NCBI RefSeq assembly: GCF_000972845.2
Contig: NC_040018.1
Coordinates: 18,058,368-18,122,367, forward strand
Source: Larimichthys crocea
Lineage: Eukaryota; Chordata; Actinopteri; Sciaenidae
Length of the DNA stretch: 64,000 nt
Reading direction: 5' to 3'
A model generated the notes under the pieces. It was given only the letters and a program-made list of their open reading frames with translations, had not been told where the DNA came from and ran no database searches. The first letter of the stretch is position 1, and every line of letters starts with the position of its first letter. Shown one piece after another: positions 25,101-37,244 of this stretch. Both the position numbers and the translations under genes were made by a program.

Positions 25101-26879
25101 TATCCTCTTTACAAAGGCTGCACTCTTTACTACATGTTGATGACCATAAACATAGACTGCTGGCTATATACAAGTGGCAACCTAATCATGAGTATATCCA
25201 CTCATATGTATTGACTCTGAGAGTATGGGAGCCGGCCAAAGTAATGTGACTTTGCATTTGCTATGCCTGTAGTTAGAAAAGTGAAAAATAAATGCTTAAA
25301 ACGGTAACAGAATCGATATGTACATATATCACACACATGTTGACACATTCTTCTTTCTTTCTCTTTATCTTTTTAATCCATCCACATATTGTATACATTA
25401 ATCCATCCATCATCTATCTACCCACCGACCCCGCACAACAGTTCAGCCAACTCCAGTGACACATCTACATGTTTCGTCTTTATGTAAGAATGTGCTCTGG
25501 AAAATAATGAGATGTTAAATTAGCTTAAAAAAAAAGCCAGAAAGACAGTTTTCAGCATGAGCTTTCATCACCTCTAAGCTGGGGAAATTAATTGTTGTGG
25601 TGATATCAGCTCGGCTACAGCCAGAGAGATAGCAGGGGGAGTTCTGTATGAAGCTATTATGGACGCTATCACAAACATCAGGTAGGCTCAGCAAATACAG
25701 AGCCTTGCATAAAGGGGGAGAGCGGAAACATGGCTAAATAAAAACCTGTTCAGACATGGCAACAGTACAGAGTTCACGTAGTGTGGAAACATCATACACT
25801 GTAATGTCTAAACGACAAAGGTCAGACAAAGGTGTAGAATTTGTAAAATATCACTTGTAGAAAACTGAGCACCTGAATTATGATGCAAACAACGTTCAAA
25901 AACATCAGCATCTGAGGAGATTTTTACGAGAGCGTAAAAGGCCATTTTGCTGAAAGGCCACCGGCTAAACAATTGATCAGATGACCGGCCAACTGCAGAA
26001 GACCAAAGCCGCAAGGCTGCTGTTCTAAGTTTAACCAGTGTGAAGCAGTAGGTTGTGTGTCCAGGCAATTTCACCTTGACAGAACAACAAAACAGGAACA
26101 GTGATCTTTGCACACAGGTGAACAGGAGAATAAGGGATAAGTCCAAGTAGCAAAAGCGGCTCCACATTGTTGACTATTATGGTAATCTTATTGATACATT
26201 TTGGTCACATATGGTCAAATTTTTGTTTGACACTGAGAGGACAAGGACAGCAACATTAATTAGCAATTAGAAATACACCAACATATGTATTTTCTCTCAA
26301 AGAACAGTCTAACATCTACACACATGCACACACACCTTTCACACGATTTCTTTTTCCTTCAAGTGTTCAGCCTAAATTAAAGGAGTGAACTAAACTACAG
26401 AGTAAAGTGGTGCTTAGTTCAGTGAAGCTCAGTCCATCTTTAGAGAAGCCATTAGATAATCATACAGGGAGATAATGTCTTTATGAAATGGGGTGATACA
26501 ACAGAGTACAGTTTTGAACAGTGGGACTGTGTGCGCGCGCGCGTGTGTGTGTGTGTTGTTGTGGGAGAGAAAGAGAGAAAGAGAGAGAGAGAGAGCTCTA
26601 AATGGACGGCTGGCAGGACAGAAATAATCGAACAGCACACAGTAGAAATCAACAGGACAGACATTCCCTTTCCAATTGAAGGTGCAATTAGAAATATTCT
26701 ATTGTCTTTTTGAACAATATACCAATAGAGCATCACAGGTGCTGCTCATCAGTGCACCCATTAGTCATCTAATCTAACTAATGTCAATAGGTCCTGCTAA
26801 GATTTCAAACTTCATCCCCTTGAACATCAGGCTATAATATTTACGCAGACTTGGTGATGCAACACAGAAGTAGTCTTAC
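22123..26879 (-). other. Intron between E17 and E18
   Basis: 4,757 bases. Mostly AT-rich unique sequence, with CA clusters (about 23200-23250), TG clusters (about 24100-24170 and 24295-24340), a unique block at about 25530-25700 that may be conserved non-coding, and a GC/GT repeat plus GA repeat (about 26529-26595). No gene was recognised. Confidence 0.75.
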
Positions 26880-27034
26880 CTGTGTACTGTCGGTACAACC
26901 AGCCCGGTTACAGACCCTCAGCTGGTAACTGTATTCTTGGAAAGGCCTGATCCCACCCACATCACTGAAACTGTTTTCATCACCACGGTAACGTTCTTGC
27001 CCATCCCGCAGTATAACATAGTGGGTGATGTCCC
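26880..27034 (-). CDS. ush2a: ush2a exon E17: most of FN3-H
   Basis: 155 bases, phase 1 in, phase 0 out. It encodes DITHYVILRDGQERYRGDEN, then FSDVGGIRPFQEYSYQLRV and CNRAGCTDSTQ: C strand to the two-Cys F-G loop. Separated from E16 by only 138 bases. Acceptor tgttttaccag|GGGACA, donor CAG|GTAAGA. Confidence 0.93.
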
Positions 27035-27172
27035 CTGGTAAAACAGAAAAAGTATTTTCATTTTTGAGAATCAATGTCAGATTTTTCTCTGTATTTGAAA
27101 GATATAGAACGTCCTGAACCACAGGAATTTTAACACACATGCACGCACGCACGCATGCACACACACACAAAC

Positions 27173-27370
27173 CATTAGGCCTGGCAGGTGGTTGCCATTG
27201 CAGCTGGATGATGTCGTCTCGTTCACCTAACCGACTCCAACGGGGCGGTGCCAACCCCCATGGTTTGTCCTCACTGGTAGTCACTGTTGTAACATGACTC
27301 GAGCCTCGTCCAAAGCTGTTCCAGCCCCTCACTCTGTACTCATAGGTGGTGAAGGGCTCCAGGTCAGAGT
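27173..27370 (-). CDS. ush2a: ush2a exon E16: end of FN3-G, start of FN3-H
   Basis: 198 bases, phase 1 in and phase 1 out (symmetric). It encodes SDLEPFTTYEYRVRGWNSFG (strands E-F of FN3-G, no Cys), the linker TSEDKPWGLAPPRW, and the FN3-H start IIQLQWQPPARPN. The donor is AATG|GTTTGTGTG, a weak match to the consensus followed by GT-rich sequence. The acceptor is tctaatag|ACTCTG. Confidence 0.92.
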
Positions 27371-29809
27371 CTATTAGAGAGTAAGGAAGGTAGAGAGGAC
27401 AGAGAAAGAGGAGAAAAGGAGTAAGACTAGAATAGGACTAATACTGTAGTTTCACACATAAGTACAAGCTCTAAATCCAGCATACGAACAATTGTTGTAA
27501 ATTTGTTGAGTTGTTAAGTTCTATCTGAGATAATCTTTTGAAGAAACTGTGGGGATTGACAGAGAAGAGACATCTATCAATTGTGGATTAAAACATCTTT
27601 ACAAAATCACAACCTGATATTTTTCAGTCTTTTAGGGTAAGATTAGTTAAGATTTTAAAGAACAGTTTGAAAATGGGATTAAGCTGCCGCAGTATGTGAA
27701 GTAACTCTACCAAAATTAATAAAAGGGATTCACGATGTATTGTGTACTTGTCATCAGAAATTAGATAGACATATTTCAAGACAGTATGAAGCAAAATAAT
27801 TCTGATAGATTTGTGTCTTAAAATTAACCCGTGTCCTGTTTTACAAAAAGGCACAGGTTATGATCTTTGTGCACGTGTAGTACATACAATTTATGACAGC
27901 AGATATGTTTATCTAAAATAACATGCAGTTACAATAGTTTCAGGCTTGAAAATGTGTATTCTGGGAGTTGTAAGGACTTTATAGGTTATAAATGAACATA
28001 TACCAAATATATGCACTATCACTGTTGCAGAGTTGTAAATGTCAGGCCGTAACTGAAGCATTCTGGGAGACAGGTTGCAACAACCCTTCTGATGAGGTAT
28101 ATACATATAGGAGCATATATACATACAGAAGCACTTGCACACACTCATACACACGTGCATTATTTTTAGGAGTGTTAAGGGACTGCAGCTGTAAATGAGA
28201 CCACATTTTAACCGCCAGTCTGGGACTCTTGTCTTTACTACTGTGATAACTGAAGCATCAAAACACACACAGTGACTCACACATGAAAATAAAACACTGT
28301 GTGCATAGACACATTCCTAAAACCTGTTTATATATATTTATATATAGCACCCATTGCACATGTGGAGCTATCTATGTGTGATTTACCTTACGTTTTTCCC
28401 AGAGAAGTATAGTGTGATAGCCTGTAAGTGTGACTGTGTGTGTGTATGTGTGCATGAGAAACATCTGGTGTATGGTGGGTGGCGACAGCTTTATGTGCCT
28501 CTGCCCAGATGGTGTCACAGCATTGCCTAGAAACTCTTATCCTAACCGCCCCATGCCACACACACACACACACACACACACAAAGTAAAAGAAACACATA
28601 CACAGAACCCCAGTCACTACAGAGGCACACTTAAATAGCAACTAACTGACACTAACACACACAAAACACATGTAATTATTAGTGCACAACCACCCATACA
28701 CACACATAACATCCACAACGACAATTAGTCTTGATTAAACAGACGTAACTAGCCAGATAAATAATGTGTGGACCCTGACACACACGGCCACAAACACCAA
28801 CACACACGCACACACACACACTCCAACTCCCTTCGGGCTGATAAATAGTAGAGAATGTTGAAATGGCATTTAAACGCCCATCTCTAAGTTTTAATGACAC
28901 ACAAGTGTACAGCACAGAGAGTGCTACCACGTTACAGCTATCAATGTGCACTGCAACAGCTGCCTTGGTGTGTGTGTGTGAGTGTGTGTGGAAGGGCATC
29001 TGTCTCTAAAGCCCGTTGATTGCAGCGGCTGACACATTTAGAGCAAAAGCAGAATTAGTTTCTGCAGGCTTAAAATTTCTATGGGCGGCGTGTTTCACAG
29101 ATGGCTATATTCTGCATTAGTTAGTCTTCATAGTGGCTCAGAGGACTGAAGTGTGAGTTCTAATTTCCAGCAAAGTCATAGGTCAGAAGCAGGGATGCAA
29201 ATACATTATTAATGATAAAAATATTCAAAACTGAAATACATTACACCACTGAAAGAAATCTGAGATAAAAATTGACTTCAAGTAAATTATTGCTACTGAT
29301 TTAGTCACTCAGTCTGTCATCCTATTTTAACTACAACAGCATGTAAAGAAAGTTGTGGAAGGACAGGTAGAAAACTTGTGTCACTCACTCAGGTAACTTG
29401 ACAAAACTTTTGTTGTTTCCTAATTTTAACAAGCCTTGCAGACTGCAGTGAATAGCGGTGGTGGGTGGGTCCCAAGCCCTGTCCCAACATCTAAACTTTC
29501 TCTTTCTTGTATTTAGATATGCTATGTGCTAGGCTTGTTGTTGAAAGGACAACCACATTTTAAAAAGGTTGAAAGATAAAAGTGACATACTCAGGGGTGG
29601 AAATGGGGGGAACAAGTAAAAGTCAGTAAGGAATGGCATTTCCGCTCAGATTTCAAAAACCTTTTCAATATGTTTTAATAGGGAGATATCGCTTATAGCT
29701 GTTTTACACTTTTTTCTCTCTCCATGAAACAAATATAATGCATTGTGCTTGAATGCACCACAAATCACCTTCAGTATCACACTCTCATGCTGCCCAATTC
29801 CACATACAA

Positions 29810-30172
29810 CATATATTATTACTGTCATTATTACTACCATATCTATTACTGTAATCATTTTTATCATTCATTATAATTCATTGTCATTTTATCAGTCATT
29901 GTACAATATGTTTGTGTTGATTTGTCCTGTACACGTGACATCCATTGCACGTCTGTCCGTCCTGGGAGAGGGATCCCTCCTCTGTGGCTCTTCCTGAGGT
30001 TTCTTCCACATTTTTTCCCTGTTAAAGGTTTTTTGTGGGCAAGTTTTTCCTCACTCGAACCAAGGGTCTAAGGACAGAGGGTGTCACTGCCTGTACAGAT
30101 TGTAAAGCCCTCTGAGGCAAATGTACTTTGTGACTTTGGGCTATACAAATAAAATTGATTTGATTTGATACA
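29810..30172 (+). mobile_element. 3' end of a teleost non-LTR retroelement family
   Basis: The plus strand runs through TCCTGGGAGAGGGATCCCTC, CTTCCTGAGGTTTCTTCC, a TTTTTTCC tract and ACAGATTGTAAAGCCCTCTG, and ends GGGCTATACAAATAAA followed by a TTGAT-type simple tail. This 3' end is very common in teleost genomes and is typical of 5'-truncated retroposed copies. The exact family is not assigned. No coding domain is left. Confidence 0.7.
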
Positions 30173-30354
30173 AACAAAAAACAACACTCCAAAACAGAGA
30201 TGAACAGCATTATGCTCAGTGTTTCTGAGGTCTATTCCTTGACAGTGGCTTTAGTGAAAACTCTGAGATGAGGGAAACTTGAAGCAAATACACTGGTAAG
30301 TGAACCTAAGTTTCTCTCTGTCTGTCCTTATTAGTGCGTATTGAAGCACATTAA

Positions 30355-30410
30355 TAGTCATAGTGAATTTCTCCGGTGTGGGATCATTAAAGTCTGTCTT
30401 ATCTTATTAA
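30355..30410 (+). repeat. Retroelement tail-like fragment
   Basis: GTGAATTTCTCCGGTGTGGG then ATCATTAAAGTCTGTCTTAT resembles the decayed 3' end (GGATCA-TAAAGT-CTAT pattern) of another common fish non-LTR element. Short, so uncertain. Confidence 0.4.
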
Positions 30411-30772
30411 TTACCACAGGTTTACTGTGAGATAGTTCCTGTTTTTACGATTTCTAAGTGGAAGTTTTTAAAAATCAGTATGGAACGTAGGATCAGTGAA
30501 TAACTGTCGCTCATGATGTGGCTGGTCAAACTGATGGAACATAATTTCTTTAATATAGGAGATTATATGTTCAGATTTTGAGTGAGCAGGATGGTGAGGT
30601 TGAAAATGTGTTAGTAAACCATCTTCAGAATTTGCTCGGCTTGCTCAATTGTTATTGAAGCTAAATGTTAAAAAGAAACTATATAAATAGCACTGGGCCA
30701 CATTAATCATTTTTCTAAACTGCAGCCTGTTTTTCTGACAAACAAGCACACACACAAAAGCGCACAGTTTAC

Positions 30773-31097
30773 CTGTATAGGTGTATCTGTCGGCATCTCC
30801 GCTGTACACTACCTCCTCATGCGACGGGCACAGGCTTCCTCCATGTTGCAGATTCTCTATGTGCGTGTGACTGTATGAATCTGTCATTTTGTGTGTGTTA
30901 TCGCTTCTGTTTGTATGTGTAGACAGGTCCGTAGTTGTGTTGATGGAAGGCGAGTATGTTGTGGAAGGTGTGTCAGGGTGTGTGTGCGCAGACAGGACCC
31001 ATGTGCAGGCAGTCATAGATGGATCGAGGTCACAGGCACCACAGTAAGCTGTAGATGCTGCAGCTACAGGACACACGACGCCTCGCAAACACTGGTG
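30773..31097 (-). CDS. ush2a: ush2a exon E15: end of Cys-rich block, His/Thr/Ser insertion, return to FN3-G
   Basis: 325 bases, phase 0 in, phase 1 out, 108 codons. Residues 1-31 finish the Cys-rich block (HQCLRGVVCP, YCGACDLD, ACTW). Residues 34-85 are an unusual His/Thr/Ser/Asn-rich stretch (for example SAHTHPDTPSTT and SYSHTHIEN) whose DNA resembles a decayed CA repeat. Residue 90 is the last Cys of the block. EEVVYSGDADRYTYT then resumes FN3-G at about strand E. The donor is ACAG|GTAAAC, the acceptor ctgtgcag|CACCAG. Confidence 0.92.
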
Positions 31098-31502
31098 CTG
31101 CACAGAGGAATGAGGGAGAGACAGATAAAGATGGAGAGAGGGGAGTGGAAAAGAAAATATGAAGGAGTTAAATAGTGAGAGAGCAGAGACAGAGACAAAA
31201 ATGGATACAAGTACTTAGGTAAATATGAGGTTCAAAGTCTGATTTGTCTGTATGAGCACATACTATCACAGAAAACAAAAATCATATAAACTCTTGTATA
31301 CATGTTTATGTGTGTGTGTGTGGTATGCATGGTCCTTAATGATATCATTAGAGCTAATGAGAATCCGTACCCTTTGTCCCTGTGTGTGTGTGTGTGTCTA
31401 TCTATCTCATGCTGACTTAGGAACACACAAACATCACATGACCCCATTTGATAAATGGAAGATGGCCCAGTCCCCAACTCCTGATGTGACAATGAGTGTG
31501 AG

Positions 31503-31505
<3 letters not shown>

Positions 31506-31551
<46 letters not shown>
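31506..31551. repeat. (GA)n microsatellite
   Basis: Twenty-two uninterrupted GA units. Confidence 0.95.
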
Positions 31552-31552
<1 letters not shown>

Positions 31553-31975
31553 GGTGTGGTGGTTCCATCTAACCACCAATGTCCTGTGAGCACTGGATTA
31601 TCTTTTTTATATCAAACCAGCCTGTTTCTTCTTCCGAAATGTAGAAATCACGCCATAATCATGTGGTAATAAATCAGCTGCCAATGTGTATTCAATAGTG
31701 CTTGCAAAACACCAAAAGTGAGTGGTAAAACATTTTGCTACCAATATTAGCAGGCTGCTAGAAGATGCCAGGCTTTAAAAAAAAACAAAAAACATTTAGA
31801 TATTTAAGCCGCAGGGAAGATACATATGGCATATATGAAATATGGCACAACCAGAACACTACACAACTGCATCTAGTGGCCATGCAAGATAACAAAAGGA
31901 AGTGTAAGAAAGCTAAAGAAAGGAATTGAAAGTTTAAAACCTGATTAATGAAACCGTGTGCTTCCTCATCAATAG

Positions 31976-32512
31976 TACAAACCCGATTAAAAGAAGAAAA
32001 AGTTGGAACACGTGTATGGCTTTCTCTCTGCATGATAGTTTTAACTTGTATTTGTAAATGCAGTGACAGACAATGGTTTTCGGAAGTTCTGTTTTTAATA
32101 TAGTAAGCTCATGTGGAAATGCGGAAGGTGCAGTGATTTCTCTGGATTCTCTGAATCTTTTAATGATATGGATTGGTGATGGTGAAATCCATACATTTAT
32201 TGTAATCTGTGCTTCTTAAACTGTCTACTATTTGCCCACACAGTTGTCACAAGGACAACACGTTTATACCCAATTATGAAACCTTTCACCTTTTACCAAT
32301 TAATCTTTTTTGAGCATTCCACAAACCTATAGAGGTCTTTTGTTGCCTCTGTCCCAACTTTTCTGTAACATATTACAGGCATCAAATTCAGAATGAGAAT
32401 GATATTCATATTTTCTGAATATACTATAGGTCAAAAAAGATTTGAAAATCAGTAGATTCTGCTTCATTTATGTTTTACACAGCATCCTGACTTCTTTGGA
32501 ATCAGGGTTGTA
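31976..32512 (-). mobile_element. Internally deleted Tc1-like transposon with both terminal inverted repeats
   Basis: The right end read on the minus strand starts TACAACCCTGATTCCAAAGA; the left end on the plus strand starts TACAAACCCGATTAAAAGAA. These are diverged copies of one terminal inverted repeat, each starting at TA as expected for Tc1/mariner insertion. On the minus strand, internal sequence such as GGCATCAAATT (complement of AATTTGATGCC), a WGCTCA-like stretch and AAAAGATTCAGAGAATC corresponds to the 5' part of a Tc1-like transposase gene. It is riddled with deletions and encodes nothing functional. About 537 bases remain. Class is recognised from memory. Confidence 0.75.
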
Positions 32513-32605
32513 TGTGTCTTTGCAAATACAACATGTTATAAACATGTTTACTAGTACATAGACATTAAGACAGAGACACACACATCACATCACATACAAA
32601 CACAC

Positions 32606-32829
32606 CTGTATTAACAGGCCCAGTGTGGGTCGGTCAGCACACACGTGTCGTTGGGGGTCATAACCAATCTCGTTGCAGCATTCCTCTTCCAGATGTATGA
32701 CCTTTGACCCACAGCACTTTAATGTCACTGTGGCATTGCCAGCAGGGTGCATTGTGGGATATCTGTCATTGCCCACACAGCAAAGAGATGTTGAAGAGTT
32801 GATATACTCCTGACCACAGCAGATGAAAC
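32606..32829 (-). CDS. ush2a: ush2a exon E14: Cys-rich block, CC doublets 10-13
   Basis: 224 bases, phase 1 in, phase 0 out. It carries FICCGQEY, LCCVGNDRYP, KCCGSKV and ECCNEIGYDP, followed by a single Cys in RHVCADRP. Sequons NSS and NAT are present. The split codon G|GT gives Gly with E13 although 10.6 kb of intron separates the two. The donor is CAG|GTGTGT. A Tc1-like remnant ends about 95 bases downstream of the donor in transcript sense. Confidence 0.94.
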
Positions 32830-34429
32830 CTAAAGACAAGATGATGCATCACATTATTGTTTTATACACATCTTTATTTTTACTGATTTACACCTTCCAA
32901 TGAAACTGACGACAAGTGTGTGTTTTGAATCAGTTTTAACTTCTTGAAATAAGAATTAGGGTAACTTTAGGTGCTCCACATAGAATTCAAAACCACACTC
33001 TGAGTACTGTATTGCTTTAACAGTAGTTTAGGAAACACTGTGAATCACCAAGGACTTCATGATTTCAGTGACACTGCTCCGCTTATGAATGCCTCAGGTC
33101 ACCCCACAGCACCAAATGCTCACAAGGACAAGCTTCTGCTGGGTTCCTGGCGTCATCTCGATTATTTACATGCTGTGGACATTCAACAGTCTGAAATCAC
33201 TGTACATGTCTATCTAATACACAGAATATTTGCCCCACTATTCTTTTCCTCATCACTTCTTCTTGTCCTCCTCTGCGTTTACTTTAAGCAGAGCATCCTC
33301 TAATAATACTCATCCTATTATTCTGCTTTATTCTCTAACACATCTCCACCTTTTCTGTCTTTTCTCTTGTCCTCCTCCATCCATAGTCCCTCCTCCTTCC
33401 CTTTACCTCCTCTTGTTTTATTCTTCCATCCAAAATATCCAGGCACAGCTGGACAGCACTGTCTCCCCTCTACACTTCCCAAACTTCCTTTTCCTCCTCT
33501 TTTTAATCCCTCTTTACCCACCTACTCATAATCAGTATTTAGGCTGCTCTGAATATCAGTGTGTATCTTCTCTTATCAACTCTTACACCCCCCCTTTCCT
33601 GTACTCATCTCTTCATACAGCAGTAATATTCAGCCTATGCTGTCGAAAGAGCGCAGGGAGAGAGGAAGTGTGTTTTTCTGAGCTGCCATCTCTGACAGTG
33701 ATAGGTGATGTCTTTCTGCCACCACTTCACCTTCAGCAGCAAGGTGACATTTAAAATACATACTCTCACTCCATTTCCCTGTAAATGTTTGGCGGCTGAA
33801 TATCAAATTTCAGGCATGTTTCTTTGCATTCTCCAGTGCTTCGCATTTGAAATTCAAACAACTTGAGAATGATTGACAAATTAAAACAGTTTTATTACCT
33901 TAGGTAGAAAGGTGCATTCTTGGGGGAGAGAATAATCTTTTAGCCTACACTATCTGTAGTTCGACTTTGTAAATTCGCAAAAAAACAAACAAAAAAATCA
34001 TGTAACTTTCACAACACTGATGATAAGTTACCCATGTGTCCTTGTGCGTTCATGTGATCAAGCTGTACTGCTGTGCATTACCTATCCATGTTAGTTACTG
34101 AAACATATTGGTCAGTTAGGTGTATTTTTATTATTATCCCAAGTGTACACACATTCCTGTGAGCCATAATGGATCATTTGGTAACCTTTCGAGCAAGACA
34201 CATACCCTTTATCTCAGAAACCACCGGCGAATGCTACAACTGCTGACAGTAAGTGCAAACTGGAGAAAGCCTGCAAACATTCAGCAAATTATCTCATTTA
34301 GATTTACCTTCAAGGAGATTTAACATTGAGAACTGTTGTTTTATTGAATTTATGCATAATAACAACATATGTTCATACATATGTTGCCGTACATGTTACT
34401 GTAGTCACAGTTTAATATGCAAGACAATT

Positions 34430-34474
34430 TTATACACATGTAGTATGGGGGGACCCCTTACTACATGTGTATAA
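34430..34474. repeat. Short inverted repeat (hairpin)
   Basis: Arms TTATACACATGTAGTA and TACTACATGTGTATAA are perfect 16-base complements; after one T-T mismatch the stem continues with GGGG/CCCC to a GGA loop. Confidence 0.9.
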
Positions 34475-36694
34475 TATTGCTCTGTCTCTCCTTAAGCTAA
34501 GGGGTTCTTGGCCGGAAAAACACTGAAGATCCCTGATCTAAATTGTTAAAGCATAAACATGGTGCAATCTCTCCAGCGGCCCTCATAATAACACAAGTTT
34601 AGCTAATCTGACATCGTAGCTTTGTTGAGGGCGGGGACTGTCAAGCTTTGGCCTTGCAATGGATTAGGGCCATAATATTGTTCTGCTATAATACTGAGTC
34701 AGCAAAGTAACCCCCTGTTGTGAGGATGCACTGAAAATACAAATGAGCATGGCACTGCACAACTAAAATAGCATAACTGTGCTGTTGGTAAAAGGACAAA
34801 TCGGATTTTAATGAGAGAGCCCAATAGGAAAAAAACTTCTCATTTGGAATCAGACTGAAATATTCTAAGAACCCCTCCGTCTCTTGTGATTATTTAGTTT
34901 AGAGTTAAAATAATCTAACTTTCATGAGCTGTTTAGCAAATTTATCTTAACAGTTGATGACACCCTGATCTGTGGCACCATCTACCCCCAGCTGTGCTGC
35001 CCATTTTATCTGACAGCAGACATTAAACACTAAGTCATTGCTTTGTATCATGGCCTCGCCCTTTAATGGGGCTGCAGCTAGTTGTGGAGTGATAAATAAC
35101 TTATTGTTTAACAACCTAATCAGCGTTCACTCTTTGCGCACATGAAATGCTGTTAATTTAAGCAATCATTTCACTTAAAGGCCAAAAGTGGAGAATGGCA
35201 TATATTTTCTCCTGTGTTGTTGCATTATATCCTCACCGCATCCATCACAGGCAACATGTGACAGGAAAATGCATGTGTATGTGTGTGTGATTGTGTGACA
35301 TAAAGGCAGTCTGACGGCTAGTAACTCACTTAGCAGCGGCAGCTGTTGCAGAGCGGGGGCTTGGTGGCCAATTCCCCCAGCGCCTTACTTCAGCTTCAAT
35401 GACGCGCAAATAAACAGCTCAACACTTTTCCAAAATAGCTCTTCTCCACTCATCCCTCGTCCTCTCGGTATCCTCACCTCTACTCCCCCCTTCCATCCGG
35501 ACAACAGGCCCTCTACGACTCACAATTTTTACTCATCTGCCTCCCCTCCATTTACTTTCTAGCAGTCAGACTGCCTGGCCACACATGGTTCAACATGGCT
35601 CTGTTGAATATCTCAAATCTTTGTAACGCTTTTTAGAGATACCAACTTTATCACTTGTGACCTGAAGTTCAGGAGTTCTTTAATCTTTTCCCTAACTTCT
35701 ATTAAGACTACAGTGTATCTTCCCATCTCCACAGCTATCTTTGTCCTCTCCATCTCCCCTTTAGTTTACCATGTTGTACCATGTCTTTCTTTGTTCTATC
35801 TACTTTTTATTTTATAATTTTTTTGGTCATTTCCTATCACATTCTTCACCCTTTTTACATTTCATGATTCTACATCTTTTCTCCTCAACATCTTTTACGC
35901 CTTGTTTCCTGCAACTGCTCTCGCTTTTCACATTCACTCAGTTCATAGGTCTATATTGTTTCTTTACTGTTCTGCAGCTAAACTTCACTATTGTATTATC
36001 ACCCATTCAGCAGAAATCCAATCCCTGCCTTTGTAAGCGTTATCTGTGTATGGGTGTGTGTGACATGTGTCTACATTTCTGTTAAACGTTTTGAAACGCA
36101 CACCTCCTGTTTTCTCTATAAGCTGTGTGTGTTTGTGCATGTGTGCATGTGTGTGCATGTGCGTGTATGTGCTGACAACATTTTATCACACACCTCTTGT
36201 TTTCTCTCTTGCATTGCAGAATGGTTCAGCCCTAATCTTCAGATTTACGTTGGATTTGCATACATTCGTTAATAGCGTCGGGAGCGCTGCGTCAACACAA
36301 GGTGCTTAGACAACGTGAATTATTATTAGGGTTTCAGTCATTCCACTTAATGATAAGTCAATATTTAGCCTTGCCAATGAACTACTGATAAAAATGTGTG
36401 TTGTGGATTAGGGTTATCCGAGCTCTCTAGGAGACCAAAACCTCTCCACAACTTTAAACAAACCAAACACTTTTAAATACCTGAATATATTACAAGGGGT
36501 TTGGCACAAAGTGCAGAGCAAGTGCACACATATACAGATTGTGTGCATGCATAGCAGCATACACACTCACACTAAAGCGGCTTTCACAGACACGGACTCG
36601 TGTAACATCTGCACACACTCACACGTAAAGGAGCAAGTGAGCACATAAAAACTGATGTACTTGATAACAAACGATGTCCTAGACAATTTTAGCT

Positions 36695-36696
<2 letters not shown>

Positions 36697-36774
<78 letters not shown>

Positions 36775-36775
36775 G
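36697..36775. repeat. (CA)n(TA)n compound microsatellite
   Basis: About 31 CA units followed directly by about 8 TA units. Confidence 0.95.
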
Positions 36776-37196
36776 TATATGTATCTGTATCTGTATATAT
36801 GTTGGCCAAAAAGTTATAGATATTAATAATAACTTTGTTTGAAAATGTGTTTTTGATTTGAGTTTAATCTGTTGACAATAATAGTTGGTAAATACTGTGT
36901 GTCACACAGGTTGAAACGAAAAAGTAGCAGCAAAGAGATGAAGTCATTAGTGATGGCCTATTTTAACAATTAAAGATATGTTTTATGTTTATGACACAGC
37001 CTGTCTGCTCACAACTTCCAGTGAACACAAAATCATGGTCACAATTATTAAATATAAGCGCTCCTTATCAAAACTGTTTGTTGTTAAACGTTAAATAAAC
37101 AACATCAGCTTTCATCAAACTCTCAATAAATGGTATCATCCTGAAAAAAGCCAGTGGTGGTTAGGCTCACACACTCACTCACTGTAGGAGGGAGGA

Positions 37197-37199
<3 letters not shown>

Positions 37200-37242
<43 letters not shown>
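37200..37242. repeat. (TG)n microsatellite
   Basis: About 21 uninterrupted TG units. Confidence 0.95.

Positions 37243-37244
<2 letters not shown>

Larger units (their letters stand above)
27371..30772 (-). other. Intron between E15 and E16
   Basis: 3,402 bases. CA repeats (about 28558-28582, 28795-28822), a unique block at about 28990-29130, a non-LTR retroelement tail (about 29810-30172) and a second short tail-like remnant (about 30355-30410). No gene was recognised. Confidence 0.75.
31098..32605 (-). other. Intron between E14 and E15
   Basis: 1,508 bases. It contains a GA microsatellite (31506-31551), TG tracts (about 31311-31322 and 31381-31398) and the internally deleted Tc1-like element at 31976-32512. 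Confidence 0.8.

Noticed and set aside
33040..33754. Two overlapping plus-strand frames, one starting MNHQGLHDFSDTAPLM
   Set aside because: The first looks mildly protein-like, but has no recognisable family, no splice or promoter context, and runs into pyrimidine-rich sequence. The second is a translation of that tract.
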